From Sanguinoderma infundibulare (Eukaryota; Basidiomycota; Agaricomycetes; Polyporales; Polyporaceae), in contig JAVLRN010000004.1 in the NCBI GenBank assembly GCA_032821775.1, forward strand, positions 1,178,001 to 1,242,000: 64,000 nt of DNA. Direction: 5' to 3'. The notes under the pieces were generated by a model, which searched no databases, had not been told where the DNA came from, and saw nothing but the letters and a program-made list of their open reading frames with translations. The position numbers and the translations under genes are program-made. Within the stretch, counting starts at the first letter, position 1. Each line of letters starts with the position of its first letter. Below, piece after piece: positions 20,097 to 31,890 of this stretch.

Positions 20097-20894
20097 ATGA
20101 CTCTCATCGGCCTACCGCTCCTGACCACTCCTCTCCTCAAGATCCCCCTCCTCACCGGTCATGCCTTGTGCACATACCGGTGCTTCACACCCCCAGGACC
20201 TGCGGCGCCCATGAGCGAGCACAAGATTGTCGGAGCCAAGCCGGATTTCATGTCCACTCGGTTGGCCGGAACAGTTAGGCTCTGCTGCTTCATGTCCAAG
20301 GTATGCACCATACGCACTTTGATGTCTCAACCGGCTCACAGGGCACAAAAGCTTGTGCTCTGCACCGTAGCCGCAGCCGAGGTCGTGGCAATCCTGGCTC
20401 GCGAATATCCAACGGCAGGCTTGAGCGAGGCCATCGCTCACGTTCTTCCCCTACCCTCAACGTTGCGCCTCACCGCGACTTCTGCAACGGCGTGCTTCAT
20501 CGGGATCGCCGGCGGTTTCATGCAGGTGTGGGGCGAGCGCACGCTAGGCAATCTCTTCACCTGGGAGGTCACTCAGCGCAAGAACCACGAGTTGATCACG
20601 AGTGGGCCGTACGCCATCGTCCGCCACCCGATTTACGCCGGGTGTGCAATGTATATGCCTGCGAACATCATCCTCCTCACCACCGCCGGTTCGTACTACA
20701 CCGAGGCAGGGTTGTGGAACTCAATGGCAGGAAGGACAGTTGGGGGCGCGGTCGTCGTGTTTCTGTCGTGGCTTTTGATGCCGCTGCTTGGAAGGATGTC
20801 GAGAGAGGACGAGCTGCTGAGGGAGACATTCGGGACGCAGTGGAACGCGTGGGCGAAGAGGACGCCGTATCGGTTGATTCCGTTCGTATACTGA
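20097..20894 (+). CDS. ICMT-like isoprenylcysteine methyltransferase C, 248 aa
   Basis: Exons 20097-20300 (204 nt) and 20352-20894 (543 nt), the same lengths as gene A, with a 51-bp phase-0 intron ending CACAAAAG. An in-frame ATG lies at 20064, but the start at 20097 gives MTLIGLPLLTTPLLKIPLL, aligned with the paralogues. Signature: NHELITSGPYAIVRHPIYAG and W..WAKRTPYRLIPFVY. Predicted multi-pass ER membrane protein using SAM; the methyl acceptor is probably a prenyl-Cys, inferred from the family only. It sits tail-to-tail with a BTB pseudogene. Confidence 0.85.
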   Translation: MTLIGLPLLTTPLLKIPLLTGHALCTYRCFTPPGPAAPMSEHKIVGAKPDFMSTRLAGTVRLCCFMSKVCTIRTLMSQPAHRAQKLVLCTVAAAEVVAILAREYPTAGLSEAIAHVLPLPSTLRLTATSATACFIGIAGGFMQVWGERTLGNLFTWEVTQRKNHELITSGPYAIVRHPIYAGCAMYMPANIILLTTAGSYYTEAGLWNSMAGRTVGGAVVVFLSWLLMPLLGRMSREDELLRETFGTQWNAWAKRTPYRLIPFVY

Positions 20895-21059
20895 AGGATA
20901 TCCGAATGTGACATGGCTGCAAACGAACCACATGTGAATACAGTCTGACGCATATTGACCATAGAAGACAAGCTAGGAATTCGGCGTAAGTCCCAGAGCA
21001 GAGCCATGGCCCGAAAATGCTCGCGCACCAAAGCGGACCGCTACGGATTAGCGGAGCCC

Positions 21060-21640
21060 TCGACAGGCACACTCCACAGATCTTGATGGAGCTAGCCTCG
21101 TAAGCCCTAGCCATGCCTCGGATGACTCTCATCCAGCGATTGAACGCCGACTGTCGCTCGGTGAGGGACTCCGAGCCGAAGATACGTAACAGCCTGTACT
21201 GACGCGAGGCCTGGGAGCGCGCGGGCGTGAGACAGTCGTCAATAGAGGGTGTCGGCGAAGACGAGCGTTGGGAGGAGTGTTGCCTCAGGCATGAGCAATG
21301 TGTAACTGTCGACTGGAGATCATCCTGAGAGAGATGCTGGACGGTACCGTCTTCACGCTTCCAGCCGTCGACAAGGTTTCTGCAGAGTCCAGTGCAGACG
21401 GCGTAGAACGCGCCAGGGAGCATGGAAGGCGTGTCGGTCAGACGGGCGAGGTTGACGACGGCGATGGCTTCGCCGATGGATGTGATTTGCGTCAGGGCGA
21501 ACGGTTTGGACCAGCCGTCGAAGTTGGAGGTGAACACGGACTTTTGCAGGGAGAGCAGTGCTTGATCCTAGACATCTTGTACGTGGTGCTTGTGCGCGAG
21601 ACGAATTACGGCGGAGACTTCGCCGAGAGTACGCGCGCCA
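21060..21640 (-). pseudogene. BTB protein C-terminal half with nonsense codon
   Basis: Minus strand reads GEVSAVIRLAHKHHVQDV, then TAG where paralogues have Gln (VQDVQDQAL), then SVFTSNFD, VVNLARLTDTPSMLP, VDGWKREDGTVQHLSQDDLQ and SSIKICGVC. The first (BTB) exon is absent and the end diverges after the CxxC. Inactive. Confidence 0.8.
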
Positions 21641-22419
21641 GGACGGACCATCGCGCTTCCGTCGCGACAAACGCCACCTATGAGAACTTCGCCAACCACG
21701 ACGTGTTATGTGAGATCTGGACTATCCTCGAAGGGACAGGCGTACGTACCAGCATGCCCGATTTCGAGCCATGATGTCCACGGCCCTGCAAGTCCAGATT
21801 CCAGAGACCAACGGAGCATATTTAGACTCACCTTTTTGAGTCGATCGACCGACTATCGACTCGGATTTGGATCATCACGAGAACCTGCCAGAGTTGAGGA
21901 GAGAGTTAACATCAATGGATGGGGGCGTAAGAACCTTGAGGTGTTCAAAAGACCGGCGAATACGATGAGTGGAAAGCTTCAGTGGGACGAGACCCAACCA
22001 GACTGCACCTTTGGCCTTACCTACGTCATGCCAGCAGTCTTGATTTCAGACTGTCGCCGTGGAATGCATGGTCGTTAGATTGGAGAGCTGATAGCCACTA
22101 ATCAAAGTAGATATATTGTAGCGGCGCTTCGCATCGAATATCGGACTTCTAAATTCATGTACAAAGAAATTGAAAGAATAAGCAAAGTGACCTTGGTCAT
22201 GGCTGCGAACAAACCACCAGTTAGAATACGCCCCAGTATCATGATCGACGTCTCCGGCCCCGCCAAAGCCACTCCCACACCTCCGCGCCAGACGCAAACG
22301 CAAGCCACCCCTCGCCCATAACGTCAAATCCTCCTCGGCTCCCAGCACGCCGCTCCGAACTTCGCATCCCAGCAACTACCAGCTTACCTTGAGCGCACGG
22401 CGCGTCGCCTCACACAGGA

Positions 22420-22900
22420 GCGAGCAACGCGCAGTCCTCGCCACGGCTGGATTGAGGTGCTGGACGGCGGCATCCGGGCGCTGTCGTGGTCAACCGACAA
22501 ACGCGCTGGTGAGATAGGCGCATTCGTACATTGTATAGCGCTACAGCGCGAGCATGGAGGGCGTGTCCGTCGGGAGTGGGAGGGTGAGTGCGGCGCCGGT
22601 AGGGTGCGTCAAGCGTAGAGGTGGAAGGGCAGGGTGGCGCAAGCGCAATTTTGGGAAGGCGTAGGAACTGCTGGTGACGTGCATCCGACACAGGACCGTC
22701 TTGTCGTCGTGCGGTAGCTACAACACAGCGCATCGTGGGTCAAAGAACACATTGCCGTGGGCGAAACAACTCACTGTATGCGTTTGGATCCGACTCAGAT
22801 CCGGAGAGGAGGTTTCGAAGGAGGTGGGCGGGGTCGTGAAGCTCGCGGAAGCTCGGGAAGGCCGGACGTCTGGCCGCGCTCCAACTTCCAGAGGGAGGCA
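22420..22900 (-). pseudogene. Possible BTB remnants, heavily decayed
   Basis: Minus-strand scraps resemble family motifs: LPTDTPSMLAL with ECAYLTSAFVG near 22500-22600, and LHDPAHLLRNLL near 22800-22850, each in a different frame with stops between. Only weak support. Confidence 0.3.
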
Positions 22901-23525
22901 AGGGCACCTCAAGGAATGCGGCAATCCACCGATACGGACAATGTCGCCGTCGCCGAACGGAAGTCTGGATGACGGTCGAGGGTGGCGGTGTCCTCAGCGA
23001 ACTACAGTGGTGAATCCGTCGAGTCCAAAAGTACGCTGTACCTCGCGACGGACGTTTCGGCCGTGTTTGAGATATATACAGTCGCCGCTGGGGGCACCGC
23101 CGAGCAGGGATGCGCCAGGGTGCGCAGGTGGATGGACCCGGCCGCGGAGCGCCAGACATCCGCGGGCGAGGGGTACTCGACAGTGACGCATTGCGCGCCG
23201 GACATACACACATCTACAAGACGCGATAGATGATACGCAGGTCGTTCCGTCATGTGCGAAGGCAGGGACGTGACGCGGGGATGGAGGGATGATGCACGGT
23301 ATGACGAGCTGTTAAAATCTCCAGCAAAGCGCGCCGCACGTAGGACTCTGGGTGTTGGACTTGCTAGCCGTGGTATTGATATCTGTATAGGGTCAAAGTC
23401 ACATGAGATTCCTTGTGAAGGCGAGGAAGGTCGGCCGCAGGTACGCAGCGTCGCTAGCGAACCATATGGTCGACCGTGAGATGGACGAATACGCAAACGC
23501 CATGCTCACCCAAATCGTCGCGGCA

Positions 23526-24628
23526 CTATTCCACATCCCCGCTGCCAAGCTCCGCCCAGCCCTCAATGACGAGCCCAAACATCTCCGGAAGCATATCCCA
23601 GATCTTCTTGCGCTCCGCCCGGTTCCGCTCAAGCAGGACCTGGGTGCACCCCTCGCACAGGCCGTCCAAATCCTTCATGGAGCGCGACCAGTCCCAGAGG
23701 GCATGCTTCTTAACCATAGAGTCCATGCGCACTACGCTGCGCGCGACGTCGCTGAGGCGCGGGGCGCAGCGTCCGCGCTCTATGCACTTGTCCTTCGGGA
23801 TGTCGTCAAAGAGGCGGGAGAGGAGGAGGAACTGCTCTTGGCCGAGGGAGACGCGGGCGTCGAAGCAGCGTTTGAGGTCGTCGGGACAGAGGTGCTCGAC
23901 GGTGCCGTCTTCGCGCTTCCAGCCCTCGAATACGGCGCCGCCGAGGTAGCAGCAGCGGTAGAGTGCTGCGGGGAGCATGAGGGGAGTGTCGGTGAGACGG
24001 GCAAGGTTGACGGCGCCGATGGCGTGGACGAGCTCGACGGCGATGCGGTCGTTGGGGACGCCGAGGACGACGTCAAAGTCGCTGGTAAAGTAGTACTGTT
24101 GGAGGGCGCGGATGGCTTGGTCTTGGACGGACTGGACGTGGTATTTGTGCGCGAGGCGGATGACAGCGGAGATCTCGTCAAAGGAGCGGACAAAGTCGGG
24201 GTCTGCAGCGGGATAACTAGCGAGAGGCAGGAAATGAAGGGAAGCACGTAAATCATCATACAGCAGCGCACGCACTGTATTGGGTCCTTGGGTAAGAGTA
24301 TGCGGAGGAGGTGGGTGAGGTCATGGGGAGAATCGGTGAGGTACACAATGGGACAGCCGTCGAGGGATTCTTCAGGGCTGGAAGTCGAGGAAGCGAACAT
24401 GTCGGCAAAGACAGTCGACTGGGAGGCTAGGAGACCACGGTAGATGCGGAAGACGATGCGCTGAGCGACGAGGACGATGTTGCCATCGTCGAACCAGAAC
24501 TCGGGATGACGTGTGAGAGAGCTCAGAGACTGGAAGCACGAGTCAGGCGAGGGATGTGAAGTAGAGCCGTCCAGCGAGAGCCTCGGACGCTTCTGTGGCC
24601 GACTGCCGCCATCGTCGGTGAGGTACAT
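23526..24628 (-). CDS. BTB/POZ protein, 347 aa, 2 exons
   Basis: Exon 1 24628-24276 and exon 2 24216-23526; 59-bp phase-2 GT-AG intron. Start at 24628 gives MYLTDDG...RPQKRPRLSL, aligned with paralogues (an upstream in-frame ATG is possible). BTB fold about residues 35-110: HPEFWFDDGNIVLVAQ, FRIYRGLLASQSTVFADMF, CPIVYLTDSPHDLTHLL. Exon 2 holds EISAVIRLAHKYHVQSVQDQ, AVNLARLTDTPLMLP, KREDGTVEHL, a CEGC pair and KKIWDMLPEMFGLVIEGW. This is the common Agaricomycete BTB architecture. BTB domains dimerise and can dock cullin-3 ligases; no partner is known here. Intact and probably functional. Confidence 0.88.
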
Positions 24629-25017
24629 TACCAGCTCCTCCCAGTCGTCGCACAAGAAAGAACTTGAAGAGGTGACGATCCCCTGCACCCGCGTGCCGTC
24701 ACTGCACGTGGCTGGCCCGTCACAGCCACCGCCTCAATTTGGCGGCAGGCGCTCCGGCATCGTTGACTTGTTCGCTTGAAGTTTGAACGACTCTACTGCC
24801 GATCCTGCTCAAGGTCTCCAGTCTCAAGACTTAGTACGTATACAAGGTACTCTTTTGACGTCAGTTTGTTGAAAGGCATGGTCCAGAAAGCCTATGAAAC
24901 TAGCATTTACATTATTCGTTCGCTAGGGCCCAATGACAAGACAATTTGAAAACGACCTATGACCCGAGTTGAAACGCAGAATATTCCACTGTTTATCCGG
25001 ATACCATCCTTGAACAT

Positions 25018-25808
25018 TCAGTAGACGAATGGAATCAACCGATACGGCGTCCTCTTCGCCCACTCGTCCCACTGCTCTCCAAATGTCGCCCTCAACAGCT
25101 TGTCCTCCTTCGCCGACCTTCCCAACAGCTGCATCATCAGCCACGCCCTAAACACGATGACCGCGTAACCGACCGCCCTTCCCCCAGTCGAGTTCCACAG
25201 GCCCGCCTCGGTGTAGTACGATCCCGCCGCGGCAAGCAGCATCACGTTTCCGATCTGGTTCAGCGTGTTCGCCGTGTAGCTCGGGTGCCGCACGATGGCG
25301 TACGGCCCAGTCGTGATCAGTTCGTGGTTCTCGCGTACGGTAACCTCCCAGGTGAAGAAACGGCCGAGCGTGCGGTTGCACCACAACCTCACCAAAGCGC
25401 CTACGCTCCCGAGGAGGCACGCCGTCACGGAGGTCCCCGTGAGCCTCAACGTTGAGGGTATGGGAAGGAAGTGGATCACAGCCTCGCTCAAAGCCGACGT
25501 AGGGTGCTGGTGAGCGAGGATTGCTACAACCTCCACTGCAGCGATGCCGCAGAAGAAGAGCTTTTGTGCTATGTTAGTCGGTTCTAGGATGGACCGACGA
25601 ATGCGATGCGTACCTTGCACCCGAAAGTGCCCCATCTTACGACTTCAGCGACTTGACGAGACATGAAGTCCGCCTTGGCCTTGTGCTCGCTCTTCGGCGC
25701 CATTGCATTGGGTGGCGTCATGGCATAGTACGTGCACAGGGCATTGCCCGCGAGAAGGGGGACCTTCAGCAAGGGGGTGGTCAGGATGGGGGGGATGAGG
25801 AAAGACAT
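25018..25808 (-). CDS. ICMT-like isoprenylcysteine methyltransferase D, 245 aa
   Basis: Exon 1 25808-25614 (195 nt) and exon 2 25560-25018 (543 nt); 53-bp phase-0 intron ending CACAAAAG as in gene C. N-terminus MSFLIPPILTTPLLKVPLL; signature NHELITTGPYAIVRHPSYT and end WAKRTPYRLIPFVY. In this copy the base after RHPSYT gives Ala (YTAN) where A-C have Gly, a change beside the cofactor motif that could affect activity. Opposite orientation to A-C. Multi-pass ER membrane protein by family. Confidence 0.85.
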
Positions 25809-25841
25809 CTGCCGAGCGCTTCTTCTCGTCCTCAAGGGCCC

Positions 25842-25852
25842 CTATCTATATG
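25842..25852 (-). promoter_or_regulatory. TATA-like box of ICMT gene D
   Basis: CATATAGATAG on the minus strand, about 35-45 bp upstream of the ATG, comparable to the sites in genes A and C. Confidence 0.4.
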
Positions 25853-26620
25853 CTCATGCTGCCAGAATTACTTGGCGTCGCACAATCATGGGTCCGGAAC
25901 GCGGCATCCATTCTCCGTAAGACGTTCTCGGAACTTCTATTTAGTATAGGGAAGCTCGCCTTTTGACATGATGCACCAGAATCGTACTACTACTAGTGCT
26001 GCACCCCGTGAGAGTCGGATTATCATGGTGCATCTCGCCTAAGCTATCTCGCATTCTCCACATCCGCTCCGGCTTAATGAGCTCACAGCTTCTCGACTGT
26101 CATCGCCGCAGTGTAGCTGAGCAACCCCCTAGCTGGTTAGGTTCTGCTTGTTTCGGGCGAGCATACGGCTTTTGTACTTCTGTACGCTCAGAGCGCCTCC
26201 AGGAAAGCTATTTTTGTTACGCTTATCATGAGGTACTCACCTGATGGCAGAAGCAAGCTTAAATGGTTCCGTGAAGTTTAGCCAGTCCGAATGAGAACGT
26301 TTTCGGCTTCCGGTCCCATGCGGCGGTGATAGTCTTACCACATAGATTCCAGGGGGAGGCCGACATGAACTGAGGACTCATAGGGCAGTTTGAGGAATTG
26401 CTGGAGGGTAAGTGTTTCAGAGTGCACGCTTGCAGGTCTAATAAGGGCAAAGTGAGACAATCGCATTACAATGCTGGTACCAACGCATGTCAAAACATGA
26501 GTCCAAAACAAAATGAAGGGCAGGCAACTAAACAAAACTACAGTAATACTACAAGCACCTGCTCCCGGGGGCGACAATACTCATCAATCAAGACGGGCTT
26601 GTCACTCGACACCCTCCAAC
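25853..26620. other. No supported gene
   Basis: Intergenic between ICMT D (divergent) and the 3' end of the next BTB gene. Open frames are short and unrecognised. Confidence 0.5.
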
Positions 26621-27728
26621 TTATTGTACGGCCTGACTCCAATCGTCGACCTCAATGTTGAACAACCCCGGGAGCAGATCCCAGACCCTCCGCTGCTCCT
26701 CGATGCTCGCCCTCACCCGATCCTCCTTGCACGCCTCGCAAAGCGTCATCTCCGGATCATCCGCGCCATCCCGGTCTTTGATACTCCAGAGGAACTCCGC
26801 CCAATCATCCAAGACCTTCGTCGTCCACAGCGTCTCCTTCACCATCCTACTATTGCGCAGATTACGCAGCGTCTGAGCGCACTGCTTTCCCCGCTTGCAA
26901 CCCGCCGTCGGACGGTCGTCAAACATGCAATCCAGCAGCCCGGTCTGCGCCACCATGAGCTTGAGGCGCGCGTCCATACATCGCCCGAGGTCCGCTTGCG
27001 AGAGATGCTCCACCGTGCCGTCGTCTCGCTTCCAGCCGTCGAGCAGCTGGCTGTCGAGGTACGCGCAGCAGTAAAGGGCGAGCAGGAGTAGGGCGGGTGT
27101 GTCTGTGAGGCGCGCGATGTTGACCACGCCGATGGCTTCAATAGGCCCGACACGAAGCACGTTCTCTCCTTCGCAGCGAGCGGCGTCGCAGAGGGCGTCA
27201 AAGGTGGGGCTGAAAGCCTGATGTAGGAGGGCGAGGGCCTGGTCCTCCACCTCTTGGATGTGGTACTTGTGCGCGAGCCGGATCACGGCCGAAGTCTCGT
27301 CGAATGTGGGCTTGACGGGTGCGTTGTACCTGAAAGAGGATGATTCGCATGGAGAACTGACGCTAATACCAACAGAACACTCACCGAAAGTGCGACGGGA
27401 TAGGAAGAAGCGCGCGAAGGAGGTGCGCAAGGTCCTGGGGCGAATCGGAGACATGTACGATCGGGCATCCCTCATACATTTCGTCGAGGCTCGAACTTGA
27501 GGAGGCGAACATGTCTGCAAAGACAGTCGATTGCAAGGCTAGAAGGCGACGGTAGATGCGAAAGGCCGTTCCACCAGCTACGAGTACGATGTTGCCGTCG
27601 TCCAACCAGAATTCGGCATGGCGGGTCAAGTTGAGGTTGGTCAACCGCAGGCATGGGGATGTTGGATTCGATAGATCCTCAAAGAGTCTGGTACGCTTTC
27701 CGGGACGAGAATCGACGTGGCTGGACAT
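26621..27728 (-). CDS. BTB/POZ protein, 350 aa, 2 exons
   Basis: Exon 1 27728-27385, exon 2 27329-26621; 55-bp phase-2 intron (GTGAGT...TTTCAG). N-terminus RPGKRTRLFED; BTB region HAEFWLDDGNIVLVAGG, FRIYRRLLALQSTVFADMF, CPIVHVSDSPQDLAHLL. Exon 2: ETSAVIRLAHKYHIQEVEDQ, VVNIARLTDTPALL, WKRDDGTVEHLSQADL, CKRGKQC, CEACKEDRVR and RRVWDLLPGLFNIEVDDW. The fragment at 7376-7708 is a truncated copy of this gene. Intact; role inferred as protein-protein adaptor. Confidence 0.88.
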
Positions 27729-28171
27729 GGGTGGACGATGAACTAGCGGGGAGAGAGATTGAGGTCAGCTTGAACTTTGAACCGCAAAGCGCCTTTGAGC
27801 AGTTGTCCACCGGACCTATCCCGCGCATAACAATGGCCACATTCCGCTTTTGTCTCCAAGTCAATACATACCCCTCGCTTTGGCCATACAACACAAAGTG
27901 CATCGCGCACTACAAGAAATTCGTTCCAAGCGGTTGACTACAGATCGCGGACGGATCACTAACAAACGGCCATTATCTGCAACGTTTGAAAGATTCGGCA
28001 TCCAGCTTTGGTACGAGCGAGATTACTTACTGTCTGCGCGTGATTTTTCACTAACGTAGCGAGAACAGTTGGCCATCAGCGAGCAACGCCGCGACGGTTC
28101 GATGGTCCCGCTTTTCCGGAGTAGTCAGCATGAGCGCGATCCCCATCTCGCAGACGACTGAATGATCAGAC

Positions 28172-28418
28172 CTCGAGGGAAGGGTAATCAACGACATAGC
28201 CCCTAATCACATGCACGGTCCCGGGGCCCGCAATGGCGGCGTTAAGATGAGTTGACCCTGCGGGGTTGTTCCGGACGACCGCAAACACGGTCGCATCGGG
28301 CTTGCCCGCCTGTATCAGAAGTAAGTTGAGAAGGGATCGAAGGAAGAAAACTCACAAGCTGCCGAATAAATTCTAGACCCATTTCCCGAGAAGCACCGAT
28401 GGCGGCGTAGGAAGGCAT
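28172..28418 (-). pseudogene. Short-chain dehydrogenase (SDR) 5' fragment
   Basis: Exons 28418-28356 and 28309-28172 (46-bp intron) read MPSYAAIGASREMGLEFIRQ then DATVFAVVRNNPAGSTHL and VHVIRGYVVDYPSLE. The first part is the Rossmann beta-alpha-beta with the SDR motif GASRxxGLE (the usual GASRGIG has become GASREMG). The chain stops after 67 residues at a GT donor with no recognisable downstream exon, so the YxxxK active site is missing. Truncated copy. Confidence 0.65.
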
Positions 28419-29654
28419 TGTAGTGAGCGATGATGGACAGCACGAGAATGAGTCGTCTCGAAGTTCGAGCGTGCCCTTATGTGGGAGCAGGTCGACGTAT
28501 CCAAGACTGGTGTTCGCTGTCAGATTGCGAATGTCAAGACAAGTACGTGTACGGTGTGTACGATGCGCACGTACATGTACAACGGTTGATGGTAGCCGCT
28601 CCAAGCCACAGATGCATTGCAAATGAAGATCACGACTCGCACGGTGACCCACTCGTGTGCTTCCCTTGAGCCCATTTCCAAACCCGAAGAGCGATTTGAT
28701 GGCTCCTGCAGAATCTGATGTTGAAATACCACTACTTAAGCTATGCCGCCATGGGACTGTTGAGAGGGATCTGCGCTGGGACGACAATATTTGCATTGCA
28801 TCATAACCAAGCGAACTCACTACTGTGCCACCTATTCCCACGATGGGAGACCTGACCGTCTATAGGGGATGACCCCCGTGCCGTTGTAGGAAAGTCTTGG
28901 GACTGTTGTGCGGCGATTCTTCTCCAACAACTTTCAAAGTGCTCGTCCCGGCGCCTGGTGGGATCACCGGTAGTACTCAGTAAGGCTGGCCGGGCCTGGC
29001 GACAACGCACTGCAGTGCGCGGCATCTAAACGACTGTCGTGCTAGTACATGTCAGCATGTAAATAGAAAGGTTAATAATACGCTGCTTGCCTCAGTGCAG
29101 TTACGACATAACCTCGATTGAAGCGTAGTGGACGAGCGGACGATTGACTCCCTGGAGTGTGCCTGAGCAAAGGCTTTATGTCACGCGCGCTGGCGTCTCG
29201 TTATGTAAGCGAAGGCATCACAGATATGGCCAACGCCGCAACCATCACCGGATGTTGGTCGTTCTCTCCTCTTCGCTCCGACGTGTGTCCGGTCTCCACC
29301 TTCCGTATCGTGCTCATTGACGATGTCAGGCCGAAACGCGCTCGAACGCACAGCATCGTGTCTGGTTCTTTGCAATCTGTTCGCCGTCCTCTGGTCGCTC
29401 GCACGCTGGCGCCTCTTTCAACAGATATAAGGCTTCAGGAACGCCGTGCTGGGTCATGGTTGTCCTGCGTTTGTATGGACTATCTTTCTCGGGAATCATC
29501 AGTCGTTACAGGAGAATTTCAAGCCGCAACCATTGTGCCTCACTTGTCGGAATGGGAACCAGGGGATCGAGAAGGAGCTGGACACAGGACTCGTGGGGCA
29601 GTGGGTGTTCTACATGAATGTCTCGGGCAATGAATCGCCGTGTGTCGGCTTGGG
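28419..29654. other. No supported gene
   Basis: About 1.2 kb with only short unrecognised frames before the MITE. Confidence 0.5.
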
Positions 29655-29656
29655 TA

Positions 29657-30147
29657 CAGTACAATATCTCATAATGCAAGAGCTCATAATGCATAAGTGC
29701 CGATAATGCATAACTTTTGGCGGGGACGGACTCCGTACGCGGGAACTTATGCATGAAATCTACTTCCGCATAATGCATAAAGTTTTGGCCAGTATGCACT
29801 ACGGGATCTGCCATATATAGTTATTTGGGCAGGCGCCAAGTGATAAAAGTGGCGTGGGAGGTGAATTTCTCAGTCGTCCCACGCCATTCCGACTTAGTCA
29901 CGGTCCTTCACCAGCTCATCCTGGCATCCGAAAGCCTCGTTGATGCCATCTGGGAAGCCTCACATCTCTGTCCCATAGGGCGGAGGCGATTATTCACCGC
30001 CTTCGAACAGATCATGGGTGTGGGAAGTCTCGGACCCCAAGCGCTAAAGGGATCTTGCGCCACGTGACCCATCCCATCCCGCATAAGACCTCATAATGCA
30101 TACAAAAATATGGGGACGGACCGTATGCATTATGAGATATTGTACTG
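29657..30147. mobile_element. 491-bp MITE with 22-bp perfect TIRs and TA target duplication
   Basis: 29657-29678 (starting CAGTACAATATC) is the exact inverse of 30126-30147, and TA flanks both ends (29655-29656, 30148-30149). A CAGT start plus TA duplication fits Tc1/mariner-pogo (Fot1-like) elements. The interior has several copies of ATAATGCATA in both orientations and no transposase frame, so it is non-autonomous. Confidence 0.88.
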
Positions 30148-30429
30148 TAATCGGAAGTAGTACAACGCTAATATTAGCAGCACAGCTTCTTCCTCGGTGC
30201 CCCACCTTGAAGATGCGAGGCGAGGGAGCCGCTTATTTCGGCATCAACCGGGGATACATAGAACTCTAAAAACGAGGACGACGAAGGCGGCGCCGTTTCA
30301 TAAACGCACCCACCCCTCACGTTCTCCACCGACGTGTGTCCCTCTTGTCTCTCCCCCGTTTTGTCCCTCGCAGTTGCTTGCCGCATCGCTGACAGCGCAG
30401 AAGATAAGCAATACCTGACGTTTCCTATC

Positions 30430-31890
30430 ATGTCTTCAAGCTCAGATGACATCCCGCTCGACAGCTATGGGGTACTGTCCTCCGCTTCCAGCTCAATAAC
30501 ACTCGTATATTGATTCGGTTTCTCTTTAGTTGCAGGTTGAACGAGATCTCCTGAACTCACGAATAGTTGGACTCTTCCTGGAGTCTCTCCTTTTCGGCGT
30601 GTTCTTGGTCACATACTTCATGGGTGTATGGTCCTTAATCTGTGGAGATCAACTTGTTGCACTTTGGCGGAGGAACAGGATACTCATCGGGGTCAGCACG
30701 TCTATGTTTGTCTTGGCTCTTGTGGTACGTGGTGATGCTCCTCGGACACGGGATAGGTACCAAGTAAACGGTTTTAATAGCACCTTTCCCTCACGGTCAA
30801 GATAACGCTGTCTGACTTCGTCACCCATGGCGCTACTCGCCAGGCCGTAGATGACGCAATTTTCGACAGCGAGATGTCTCCTCAGAGTGTGGCACAGTTC
30901 TATCTCTACGTCACACAGACTTTGCTTGGGGACGGTTTTATGGTGCGTTCTTGCCCTCAGATTCCACGCGTTTTGTTGAAGTTTTTTGGGAAGGTATATC
31001 GTCTCTACGTGCTCTGGAATGCCCGGCGTGCAGTGTTCATTGGCCCCGTTATCCTGTTTGTACTTGATGTCCGTAAGTGCCGATGTTCTACTCCATTTCT
31101 TCCAGTTTTCAATGCGGATGGGCTGCGGACAAGCCCGACCGAATGACTCATAGCGGGCTGTTCATACGTACCGCAGCACACCTTGCGAAGTGACAGGTCG
31201 CCGGTTGTCAGCCCAAAACATCCCTCGACTTTTGTGGGTTTCGTTCCAGCGTAAGCAGAAAACTAACACTGTTTCCCACCAGTTAGCGGATATTTATACG
31301 TGCTCCAGCCAGTCATATTCAGCCTTGTTTTCTTTGGAATATCGTTCTTCACCAACGCACTCTCTTCAAGTAAGCCATACCGTCCGTGTACCCCTCGCAG
31401 CCTCTGAAGCTCACCATTTGAATTCCCCTCAAGTTCTCATCATGTGGCGTGTATTGCGATCCGAGGGTGGTTCTGTGCAAGCTCACTGGAAGTGGCACTC
31501 TCGTGCCTTGCTCAACCTCGTCAAGTATCGTCGAGTCTTGGGCGCCATCATCCAGTCCGCCGCCATATATTCTACAGCGTCGATATCGCTCTTCGTCACG
31601 CTATTCGTCAGCCCCAACATAGGATTCTATACTTGCCTTATGGCATTCCCCTCTCTAATTGTACGCCTCCTTCGCTGGGTTTCCTTCGAGGCATCATGCT
31701 GACGGAGTCCTCTGTTCAGGGTCTGGTCTTCTCGCTCATGGTGATACAGATCGCACAGAATTCTGCCAGCAGGGAGGGCGGGCATGTGCCGCTCTCCACT
31801 ATCGACGGAACTATCCACGAAGACTCATCATGGTCGCCAGTCAATCAGGCCACCGAGATATCGAAGCACAGCCACACGCTGTCAGCCTGA
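30430..31890 (+). CDS. Multi-pass (about 7-TM) membrane protein, 313 aa, 7 exons
   Basis: Exons 30430-30471, 30530-30724, 30802-30942, 30994-31072, 31283-31369, 31434-31660, 31720-31890; all GT-AG, frame closes. Short hydrophilic N-terminus, then hydrophobic helices: GLFLESLLFGVFLVTYFMG, TSMFVLALV, QFYLYVTQTLLGDGF, YRLYVLWNARR, VIFSLVFFGISFF, AIIQSAAIYSTASISLFVTL and GLVFSLMVIQIAQNSAS. The layout is that of a very common basidiomycete family of unknown function (DUF6533/6534-like by memory), not a pheromone receptor. Exon lengths 195, 79 and 227 recur in three relatives in this window (47066-48527, 45661-46786, and partly 37750-39230). The 210-bp fourth intron is unusually long and is shared only with the 47066-48527 copy. 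Confidence 0.85.

Noticed and set aside
29825..30067. 80-residue frame inside the MITE
   Set aside because: No transposase motif; short and within a non-autonomous element.
30430..31890. STE3-type pheromone receptor
   Set aside because: The 7-TM layout tempted this call, given the ICMT genes, but the sequence lacks STE3 motifs and fits a generic basidiomycete membrane family, also present in four copies.
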